Shown here one piece after another: positions 1-6,900 of a DNA stretch of 9,725 nt (position 1 is the stretch's first letter; the number at the start of each line of letters is the position of its first letter). The notes below the pieces were generated by a model. The model saw nothing but the letters and a program-made list of their open reading frames with translations, was not told where the DNA came from and ran no database searches. Source of the DNA: Lachnospiraceae bacterium (GTDB lineage: Bacteria; Bacillota_A; Clostridia; Lachnospirales; Lachnospiraceae); contig JAGDDC010000292.1 in the NCBI GenBank assembly GCA_017958245.1, positions 1 through 9,725 of the forward strand, in the 5' to 3' direction. Position numbers and translations under genes: made by a program.

Positions 1-64
1 AATTTTACTTTTCCGTGATGTAAAATCAAACTGTCAGAAATCGCATAAACACTAGGAGGAGCAT

Positions 65-937
65 ATGCCCGACCGCATCGAAGACATACTCAAAAAGATA
101 CATATCCTTCTCGCAAAATCCGAAGTCTACCACGGCTCGACCGACCGCGTGATCATTTCCAAAAGAGATATGTTCAGGATCCTTGAAGAGCTAAACGAGG
201 AGATAGACGTTCTCCTCGACAAATGCGAGGCTACCGCCATGAGCAGGGAGCGCGCAAGGCTCGATTTTGAGAAGCAGCAGGCAGACTTCATCGACAAGAC
301 CAGGAAGCGCGCCGAGGAGATCAACGCAGCTTCGCTCATGTACACGGACAATATGCTCGACGACGTAAAGGGCGTCATCTCAAGCGCCAGGGAGAAGATC
401 CAGGCGGAGCTGAACTCCGTCACCGAGAGACTGAACGACCTCTGCGACACCATCGGCGCCAACAAGAAGGACGTCATGGAAAAGATACGCGAGCTCAAGG
501 ATTCCGAGAGATACGAGAAGCTCCTGGAGGAAGAGCGCGAGAAGATGAGCGAGAAGGCAGACGCAGAAGGCGGAGAAGACGAGGCGGAATCAGTGTCCGA
601 CAAGCCTTCGCACGTTCCCTACGAGATCAAGATCCACGATCCGGGCGACACGGGTGTCACGATGTTTGGCAAGAAGCGCGCGCCCAAGAAGACCAAGGAA
701 GAGAAGCAGAAGATCCTCGAGGAGATGAAGGTCCACGAGGAACCTTCGGACGACACTCCTCCGGATGTCGGCGGCCGCCACTACAACAGCGACGATTTCG
801 ATCTCGACAGGGAGTACTTCGAGTTTGTCGAGGAGAAGGAAAAGGAAGCCGCAGATGACGGCTCCAAGAAGGGCAAAAAGCCCCGGAAAAAGGGTCCTCT
901 CGACTCTCTGTTCGGCCGTTCAAAACAGACCACATAA
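65..937 (+). CDS. Coiled-coil, highly charged protein of unknown function
   Basis: The 290-residue product has no signal peptide or membrane segment. Residues 1-160 are strongly helical and charged, with long heptad-like runs typical of a coiled coil, loosely like DivIVA or the stalk subunit b of ATP synthase. From about 160 the protein turns acidic and probably disordered, and it ends in a lysine-rich patch (about 268-276) followed by GPLDSLFG. No catalytic motif is visible. The start is firm: AGGAGGA lies at 54-60, five bases before the ATG. A hairpin terminator follows the stop, so the gene ends a rightward transcript that enters from outside the window. Proteins of this general kind lie downstream of coaD in many Lachnospiraceae, but I cannot see the upstream gene. 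A structural or membrane/division-site role is possible; function is unknown. Confidence 0.85.
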   Translation: MPDRIEDILKKIHILLAKSEVYHGSTDRVIISKRDMFRILEELNEEIDVLLDKCEATAMSRERARLDFEKQQADFIDKTRKRAEEINAASLMYTDNMLDDVKGVISSAREKIQAELNSVTERLNDLCDTIGANKKDVMEKIRELKDSERYEKLLEEEREKMSEKADAEGGEDEAESVSDKPSHVPYEIKIHDPGDTGVTMFGKKRAPKKTKEEKQKILEEMKVHEEPSDDTPPDVGGRHYNSDDFDLDREYFEFVEEKEKEAADDGSKKGKKPRKKGPLDSLFGRSKQTT

Positions 938-946
938 ACAAGAAAC

Positions 947-974
947 GCCACCGCTTGCGCGGTGGCTTATTTTT
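947..974. terminator. Intrinsic terminator shared by two convergent genes
   Basis: A perfect 8-bp GC-rich stem, GCCACCGC (947-954) with GCGGTGGC (959-966), encloses a TTGC loop. It is followed on the plus strand by a T-rich tail (TTATTTTT) and on the minus strand by the weaker GTTTCTTGTTT. It sits in the 35-bp gap between the stops of the coiled-coil gene and veg, so it probably ends both transcripts, more strongly for the rightward one. Confidence 0.85.
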
Positions 975-1215
975 AGAATACCAGCTCGACTTCTTTTGTG
1001 AGAACGTCGGTGTAGCTGTAGGATACGGTCTTTGCCAGATCGTTTGAATCGTTGTCAAGTTTTACGAGGAAAACACAGGGATAAGTCTTATCTATAACTC
1101 CCTCTGACAGATCATATCGATTCCTTCCGAGGTTCGTCCTGATCTGAACCTTCTTGCCGACGTTGCTGATGATGGTCTTCTTGATGGTACTCACGCTGCA
1201 TACAGGTTGTTTCAT
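973..1215 (-). CDS. veg: Veg family protein (DUF1021)
   Basis: This is an 80-residue Veg protein. Family signatures are visible: GKKVQI (20-25), LGRNR (29-33), EGVIDKTYPCVF (38-49) and the near-invariant SYSYTDVLT (65-73) followed by VEL. The length matches Bacillus subtilis Veg. In B. subtilis Veg is a small cytoplasmic protein linked to stimulation of biofilm matrix genes; its biochemical action is not well defined. The open frame extends upstream to 1344, but the start is set at 1215 because GGAGGA (1221-1226) lies five bases before this ATG and family homology begins here. A consensus promoter lies about 85 bp upstream of the start, so veg is transcribed on its own even though it follows the HPt gene in the same direction. 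The leader is enclosed by a long inverted repeat. Confidence 0.93.
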   Translation of the reverse strand: MKQPVCSVSTIKKTIISNVGKKVQIRTNLGRNRYDLSEGVIDKTYPCVFLVKLDNDSNDLAKTVSYSYTDVLTKEVELVF

Positions 1216-1228
1216 TGATGTCCTCCAA

Positions 1229-1296
1229 TCTGTCAGGTCTATGAGTCTCTTCCATATGGTACCTAACCCCCTTCGGTTCCACAGGTACCTGACAGA
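1229..1296 (-). promoter_or_regulatory. Structured 5' leader of veg
   Basis: On the minus strand TCTGTCAGGT (1296-1287) and ACCTGACAGA (1238-1229) form a perfect 10-bp inverted repeat. The upstream arm covers the predicted transcription start (about 1293-1296), and the downstream arm ends two bases before the GGAGGA ribosome site. A second inverted repeat, GGTACCT/AGGTACC (1258-1264 with 1283-1289), with AACC/GGTT inside it, shares bases with the outer arm, so the two stems compete. The outer stem would seal the mRNA 5' end, which usually stabilises transcripts, and could affect ribosome access. I do not recognise a known riboswitch or leader family. The repeats are seen; the function is inferred. 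Confidence 0.55.
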
Positions 1297-1300
1297 TGGT

Positions 1301-1329
1301 ATTATATCATTTTGAGCCCTAATTGTCAA
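1301..1329 (-). promoter_or_regulatory. Consensus sigma-A promoter of veg
   Basis: On the minus strand there is a perfect TTGACA (1329-1324), a 17-base spacer and a perfect TATAAT (1306-1301). AT-rich DNA lies upstream (1330-1385). Veg promoters are among the strongest known housekeeping promoters in Bacillus, and this one is an exact consensus match. Predicted transcription start is about 1293-1296. Confidence 0.93.
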
Positions 1330-1385
1330 AATGTTTTCAGACAATTACATTTTTCGCGTAAATTTAACAGAAAAACATCAATTTG

Positions 1386-2024
1386 TTATATCTGTTCTGT
1401 GTTCTCTTCAAGCACTGCCAGAGCAGTGTCGTAATCCAGCTCTTTTACGGCCTTTTCGATCTTTTCGACCGCTCCCTCGACGACTTCCTCGTAGTGCTTT
1501 TCCTTGATCGAGGCAAGGTGTTTCTCGATCTCCGCAAGCTCCATATCAAGGAGCGCCTCCTTGAGCATCAGCGCATAAGGTCTCGGGATACCCGGTATAT
1601 TGCATATGAGGCTGCTCTCGTCGAGATCGGGATCGATGTTTTGCTCGAGGAAGGTCTCGATCCTGTTCGCCTGGGTCTTGAGCCCGTCCACAAGCCCGGG
1701 CAGGAGCCTCTCGATCTCGTCGTCCTCGCAGTTTACGTAGGCGGTCTCTATGAGCCTCGCCTTCTCAGCGTTCTGCTCGTCGCCGATCATCTGGCAGTTG
1801 CTCTTTATGCCGTGGATCTTCGTGTAGAAGACGTCCTGCTGCATGGCGAAAAGCGTGGTGAGCCTCGGTGCCACCATGCGCACGTCGGTCACGTAACTCT
1901 CCAGCACTTCCCTGTATATGTCGGGCTTGTCGTCGACGTTGTGGATGCCGACTGAAGTGTTGAGCCCCTCGATATATATTGCCTTCGGCCTTGCGTCCGC
2001 AGACGCTGCGATCTTTGTATCCAT
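1386..2024 (-). CDS. Stand-alone HPt (histidine phosphotransfer) protein
   Basis: This 212-residue soluble protein has an HPt domain at about 18-125. The lead-in GLNTSVGIHNVDDKPDIY (20-37) matches the usual GID...GL..F.GD...Y start of HPt domains, and the phosphoacceptor motif is IHGIKSNCQMIGD with His71. HPt proteins pass phosphoryl groups between receiver domains and have no kinase activity. A second helical region (about 148-210) resembles the tail after the HPt domain of the hybrid kinase in this window. The gene starts 28 nt after the HD-GYP stop, with GGAAGG/AGGAAG as ribosome site about nine bases upstream, so it is the last gene of the signalling operon. It may carry phosphate from the kinase receiver to the regulator or to the HD-GYP receiver. 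Family is fairly sure; partners are inferred. Confidence 0.82.
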   Translation of the reverse strand: MDTKIAASADARPKAIYIEGLNTSVGIHNVDDKPDIYREVLESYVTDVRMVAPRLTTLFAMQQDVFYTKIHGIKSNCQMIGDEQNAEKARLIETAYVNCEDDEIERLLPGLVDGLKTQANRIETFLEQNIDPDLDESSLICNIPGIPRPYALMLKEALLDMELAEIEKHLASIKEKHYEEVVEGAVEKIEKAVKELDYDTALAVLEENTEQI

Positions 2025-2052
2025 TCAGGCTAACTTCCTTCCGCTTTCAAAG

Positions 2053-3477
2053 CTATCTGAGTACTGAGCCATCTCCGAGCGCCTCGGAGACCCTGTCGAG
2101 GAAAAAGACGGGTTTGAACGGCTTCAGTATGTATCCGCTCACGTTGGCTTCCTTCATCTTCCGCACGGTCTCGTTGCCCGATAGCGAGGTCACGAACATG
2201 AACTGTATGGTGTCGTCTATGTCTTCCCTGATCAGCCTGACCGCCTCGAGACCGTTGATCTCCGGCATGTCCACATCTATCAGCACGAGGTCGGGCCTCC
2301 TGCGGTAGAGCAGCTTGACCGCCTGCTGTACGGTCCTCGCGGACGAGACCTTGTACTTGTCCCTCAAGATGCCGTCCATGATCCTCAGGTTCACTATCAT
2401 ATCGTCTATGATGAGTATGTGCTTTCTGGCCCTCTTGAACTGGATCGCGTCCTCGTATATGTCCTCTTCGTTGACACCCACGATATAGAGCTCTCCGCAC
2501 GCCTGAGCGTCCGCGAGGTCTATCGTCTCGCCGTCGTAGGTCCTGACGATCGGCCTGCTCATATCCTCCATGTGGTTCTCGACGATGATCGCATCCTCGC
2601 CGTTTGAGAGAGCCACGCTGAAGCCCTTGGGATATATCGGTACGAGCCTCTTGAAGGCCCTGACCACGTCCTCGTCGAACATGGTGCCTATGCCGCTCAC
2701 GAGGTAATCCATCGACTCAAGCGGAGTGTAGGCGCTCTTGTAAGGTCTCGCCGTGGTCAGCGCGTCGTATACGTCAACGACGTGTATGATCCTCGCCAGC
2801 AAATGTATCTCGTCGCCCTTGAGTCCCTTGGGATAGCCGGTGCCGTCGACGTTCTCATGGTGATAGAGGACGGCAGCCTTGGTCCTCGCGGTGATCTCCG
2901 GCTTGTCCTTGATCCTCTCGTAGGACATGAAGCTGTGGGTCTTCATGATCTCATACTCTTGGGCGGTGAGCCTGCCGGGCTTGTGGACTATGTCCTGATC
3001 GACCTCGAGCTTCCCGAGATCGTGAAGGATCGCCGCCGTGCACAGCTCAAGTAGCGTCTGGTTGTTCAAGTTCATGCCGATCCCGACGATCGTCGAGAGA
3101 ACGGCCACATTTACCGAATGCCTGTATGTGTATTCGTCGAAGGTCCTCAGATCGATCAGGTCTATGGAGATCACGTCCGACGACCTGAGCTCGTCGACTA
3201 TCTGCGCCGCCACCCCCACAGTGGCGTCTATATCCTGTCTCACAAGGCAGTCCACGGCCTTGCTCCTGAGCTCCTCCGGGATAGCCTCCTTTATGATGAT
3301 GTCCTTCGACAGGTCATCCTCGATGTAAAACCCGGGAAGCCCCCTCTCCTTCAGCCTTCCGATGAATTCATCCGTGAGCTCCATGTTCGGGGCCAAGAGC
3401 CTTCTGTGCCCCTCATCATAGATCGCTTTCGACAGGACCATGCCCTGTTTCGCGCTTGAGATCGGAATAAAACGCAT
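2053..3477 (-). CDS. HD-GYP c-di-GMP phosphodiesterase with C-terminal receiver domain
   Basis: The 474-residue product has three parts. An N-terminal segment (1-80) begins MRFIPISSAKQGMVLSKAIYD, a common lead-in of HD-GYP proteins. The HD-GYP domain (about 110-300) keeps the metal and catalytic signature: RHS (His120), HDLGK (152-156), THS (His181), HHE (206-208), DGTGYP (211-216) and VVDVYDALT (Asp235). A receiver domain (about 352-474) has Asp358/Asp359, phosphoacceptor Asp401 in LIDVDMP, Thr430 and Lys452. HD-GYP enzymes break c-di-GMP down to pGpG or GMP. The frame is open to a TTG at 3501, but that codon lies inside a terminator hairpin; ATG 3477 has GGGGG seven bases upstream and fits the family start. 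With all key residues present, an active enzyme controlled by phosphorylation is likely. The receiver follows the enzyme, the reverse of RpfG. An intrinsic terminator separates it from the upstream regulator gene. Confidence 0.92.
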   Translation of the reverse strand: MRFIPISSAKQGMVLSKAIYDEGHRRLLAPNMELTDEFIGRLKERGLPGFYIEDDLSKDIIIKEAIPEELRSKAVDCLVRQDIDATVGVAAQIVDELRSSDVISIDLIDLRTFDEYTYRHSVNVAVLSTIVGIGMNLNNQTLLELCTAAILHDLGKLEVDQDIVHKPGRLTAQEYEIMKTHSFMSYERIKDKPEITARTKAAVLYHHENVDGTGYPKGLKGDEIHLLARIIHVVDVYDALTTARPYKSAYTPLESMDYLVSGIGTMFDEDVVRAFKRLVPIYPKGFSVALSNGEDAIIVENHMEDMSRPIVRTYDGETIDLADAQACGELYIVGVNEEDIYEDAIQFKRARKHILIIDDMIVNLRIMDGILRDKYKVSSARTVQQAVKLLYRRRPDLVLIDVDMPEINGLEAVRLIREDIDDTIQFMFVTSLSGNETVRKMKEANVSGYILKPFKPVFFLDRVSEALGDGSVLR

Positions 3478-3492
3478 GTCATTTCCCCCAAT

Positions 3493-3536
3493 AAAAAGCA
3501 ATGACAGACGTAACTCTTGTTTACCTCTGCCATTGC
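3493..3536 (-). terminator. Intrinsic terminator or attenuator before the HD-GYP gene
   Basis: On the minus strand GCAATG-G-CAGA-G-GTAA (3536-3521) pairs with TTAC-G-TCTG-T-CATTGC (3513-3498). This gives 11 pairs including one G-U, one G-G mismatch, then four pairs around a 7-base loop. TTTTTATT follows at once. It begins seven bases after the response regulator stop. The ribosome site of the HD-GYP gene starts only a few bases after the T-run, and I see no promoter between them. HD-GYP and HPt expression therefore depends on read-through, on regulated antitermination or on an unseen promoter. Confidence 0.82.
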
Positions 3537-3543
3537 AGGTTAA

Positions 3544-3906
3544 CTATTCTCCGAGAACAGCCTTTATGGTCGCGAGCATCTCCTCGGGCTCAAATGGCTT
3601 GGCTATACAGCCCACTGCTCCGGCCTTTCTGCTCTCCTCAACGAGGTCGTTGTCCGCAAGAGCGGTGAGCATGATGACCTGCCAAGAGCTCGAGTTCTCA
3701 AGACCACGCATCTGCTCCAGCGTCTCTATACCGTCCATGCCGGGCATACAGACATCCAACAGGATCAGATCCGGTGTCTTCTTCTCCAGGAACCTGAGCG
3801 CCTGCTCTCCCGATGTTACGACCGTGACTTTGTAGTTGTTTTTGAGAGTCTCCCTGACCAGCGTAAGGTTAGCAGGGTTGTCATCAACTGCAAGTATAGT
3901 TTTCAT
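3544..3906 (-). CDS. Single-domain response regulator (CheY-like receiver)
   Basis: This is a 120-residue stand-alone receiver domain with no output domain. Key residues are all present: Asp8/Asp9 (VDDN), phosphoacceptor Asp51 in LLDVCMPGMDG, Thr81 in MLTA and Lys103 in AKPF. The start is taken at 3906 rather than 3918, because GGAG lies six bases upstream and its ATG overlaps the kinase TGA in the 4-base ATGA arrangement typical of translational coupling. It is thus made together with the hybrid kinase and is a likely acceptor or phosphate sink for its relay. Like CheY or SpoIIAA-type partners it probably acts by protein contact; the target is not visible. A strong terminator follows its stop. 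Confidence 0.92.
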   Translation of the reverse strand: MKTILAVDDNPANLTLVRETLKNNYKVTVVTSGEQALRFLEKKTPDLILLDVCMPGMDGIETLEQMRGLENSSSWQVIMLTALADNDLVEESRKAGAVGCIAKPFEPEEMLATIKAVLGE

Positions 3907-6900
3907 TGTGATCTCCATTCCACGGAAGCTTCTTCTTTCATCCCGGCAGCTACGAGCGCCGCCTCCTCGTACTCAAAGAGCTTTATCCTTGATCTCATCT
4001 TGCCCAGGCTCTCCCTGAGTTTCGACGGCAGGACAGCCTCACCCAATTCTTCGGCTATCCGCAATGCTTCCACGTCTTCATAATCATCAAGTAAGCTTAT
4101 AATTTCTCCTAGTTTAATAATAAACTGTTCTCGGGAAATTGCAACTTTTTTTTCGTTTTTTTCCTCTGAGAGAGTCCCCAGATACTTTCCGACACTGTCG
4201 ACAAGTTTTTCATACATGTCGAGGAGCTTCTCCACACTTTCGGGATCCGGAACGCCTTCCTTCTCTTTCAGCATGAGTTCCTGGCGCTTCGCCTCCTCGC
4301 TCACTTCGTCCGCTCCGATCGAGGCAGCGACGCTCTTCAGGGCATGCGCCTCTATCATGTATGTATCGAGGTCTCCTCCGTCGTATGATGTCCTCATGGC
4401 CTCGAGCTTCTCAGAGCTCGACTCGCTGAAGGTCTTTAAGACTTCTATGTAGACCTCCGCGCTCCCGCCGACCTGTCTGATGCCCTTTGCGGTATCCAGT
4501 CCGTTTATGACGGAATCAAGTCCCGGCGCCTGCTGCCCTTCGAGAATTCCGCCGTCCACTCTGACCGCCTTGTCGGCGAGGACGAGCTTCAGCTGCTTCT
4601 CGAGTTTTCCGACGTCTATGGGCTTGGCGAGGTAATCGTTGAAGCCCTCCGAGAGGAACATTTCCCGTGCCCCCACTATCGCGTTCGCGGTGAGCGCCAC
4701 TATGACGGAGCCGTTGCTCTTCGAAGACTTCTGCCTCCTGATCATGTGGAGCGTCTCTATGCCGTCCGGCGCGGGCATCATGTGATCCATGAAGATCAGA
4801 TCATAGTGCTTATCCGCCGCCATCGCAGCGGCCTCATTTCCGCCGGTCGCGCTGTCAGGCACTACGCCGTAGCCTGCGAGCAGTCCCTCCATAACCTTTA
4901 TGTTGACGGGGTTGTCGTCCACCACCAGGACGTCCGCCCCCTCTATGACAAATGACCCGCCTTCCTCGTCCGCGGTCACGTTGCTGCTCTGGAGGAGCTT
5001 CGCGACGTTCAGATGGTAGTAAGGCTTCTCTATGGTCTGGAGCGTCGAGATCGCGGATATGTCCTCGTACACCTCGTTCCTGTGGAGGAACAGCACTATC
5101 TCGCAATCCGCGAGCCTGTCCATGGTGTCCTTGTATCTCAAGTAATCGGTCTTCGACGTGAAGATGTGGGTGAAAGCGTGCTCGCCCAGCAGCTTGCCGA
5201 TCTCGTCCTTGTTTCTTGCGGCGATGACTCTCGCCCCGAGGTCTGTGAGCGTCTGCGAGAGCAGCTCTTCCTTGGGCGACTCCTCTATAACGAGGGCGTT
5301 CACGCCGCCCGCCATGCCTTCTCTCCAGACGGGAGTGTCGTCCGATATCTCCTGATCTATGGTGAAGGAGAAGGTGCTCCCGACGCCGAATTCGCTCTCG
5401 ACGTCTATCGTTCCGCCCATCAGGTCGAGCATCTTCTTGCAAATGGCGAGTCCGAGTCCCGTTCCCTCGACCGCGGGCCTTCCGATCTCCTCAAGCCTCG
5501 TAAAGCTCGTGAACAGCTTGGAGAGATCCTCCTGCTTTATGCCTCTTCCCGTGTCCCTAACACTGAAGTGCAGCTTGATCTTCCCTTCGCTCTTCTCTCC
5601 GCTGATCCCGAGTGTGATGCTTCCCTTCTCGGTGAACTTCGCCGCGTTGTTGAGCAGGTTTATGAGGATCTGCCTGATCTTCCTCGCATCTCCTATCAGC
5701 CCGTCGCACAGGTCCTTGTCGACGTTTACTATGAAGTTCGTCTTCCCGTGGTCGACTCGCATGGTGACTATGCCCACGGCGTCCATGATGAGCTCACGGA
5801 GTGAGTATTCCGTGTCGATCACTTCCATCTTGCCCTGCTCGACCTTTGATATGTCAAGTATGTCGTTGATCAGGTCAAGCAGCGCCGATCCGGCCCTCTT
5901 TATGTCCATCGCGTTGTTGCGGACACGGTTGCTTATATCGTCGCGGAGGATGATGTCGGTCATGCCGATGATCGCGTTCATCGGGGTCCTGATCTCGTGG
6001 GACATGTTCGCGAGGAACCTCGTCTTCTCGCGGTCCGCCCTCTCGGCCTCCTCCTTTGCGGCGCTCGCGCGCAGCGACTCTCTCTCGAGGAACTGCTTTT
6101 GCTTCTCGAGCTCGTGGATACGGTCCTCCCTCTTGGGGAGCGACTCCGAGGCGTGTATGTAGGTGCCCCGCCCTCTGCTCTTGGCCTCGATCATGTTGTA
6201 CTCGATCTGCTCCATGACCTCTTCCGCAGTCCTTGCGTTGTCAGGGCAGTCGACCACGACCACGCAGGCCGTCCGATAGATCTCTTCGCTGTCGAGCCTC
6301 CAAGGCTTCTCAAAGCGGTAGAGGAGCGTCTTCACGACGTCTTCCTCGAGGTCTTCCCCAACATCGTTTATGAAAGCAAAGTTGCTCAGGTTCAGCCTGT
6401 ACGCAAATGAATTCGACAGCGACCCCAGATAGTCAGCGATCTCCCTGAGCAGGCTGGTGCTCTCCGCAACTCCGAACATCTCGGAGAGGCCCTGAAGGTT
6501 GTCGGGAGAGACGACCACCACGTAGAAAGGCTTGTCGTCCTTGAATTTCTCAAGGAGCATCACGTTGAAAGCGTCCGCGTTGAACAGGGCTGTGTCCGGG
6601 TCGAGCTTGTCCTCGGGATCCTGGAAGATCAGGAATATCACAACGCAGGATATGGCGGTCGCGAAACCCGTGACCTGAAGGAACCCGGTAAGCATCTGTA
6701 TGATGACAGCCAAGACGGAGAAACCGCAGAAAAAGTATACCGCGTACCTCTTCCTCGTGACCACCTGCCTTTTGAAGATGATCATCTCGACAAGCGCCAT
6801 CAGTATGTGGAGCAGCGATATGGCATAAGCAGCCGAGATCAGCGGTCCGTGAAGGTATGCGCCCTGCTCGTCAAAGTAGAACACAAGATGTGTCGCGGGG

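Noticed and set aside
1..53. TGTAAAAT near 19-26 as a -10 box for the coiled-coil gene
   Set aside because: Any -35 box would lie outside the window, and the gene may be in an operon with an unseen upstream gene.
1366..1396. AT-rich hairpin overlapping the HPt stop codon (AACAGA/TCTGTT with AACA/TGTT inside)
   Set aside because: It is a weak stem with an internal loop, and the T-run lies in the stem rather than after it. I do not call it a terminator, though read-through from HPt into veg is then possible.
1383..1955. 190-codon plus-strand open frame opposite the HPt gene
   Set aside because: It is antisense to a gene with clear family motifs, lacks a ribosome site and has a biased composition expected from a mirrored frame.
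3118..3459. Plus-strand open frame opposite the HD-GYP gene
   Set aside because: It is a shadow of the HD-GYP N-terminal codons with no ribosome site or recognisable domain.
3478..3501. TTG at 3501 as start of the HD-GYP protein
   Set aside because: The codon lies inside the terminator hairpin. ATG 3477 has a well-placed GGGGG site and matches the usual family start.
5013..6162. Two long plus-strand open frames (5013-5804 and 5359-6162) opposite the hybrid kinase
   Set aside because: They mirror GC-rich kinase codons, overlap each other and show no family motif or start signal.
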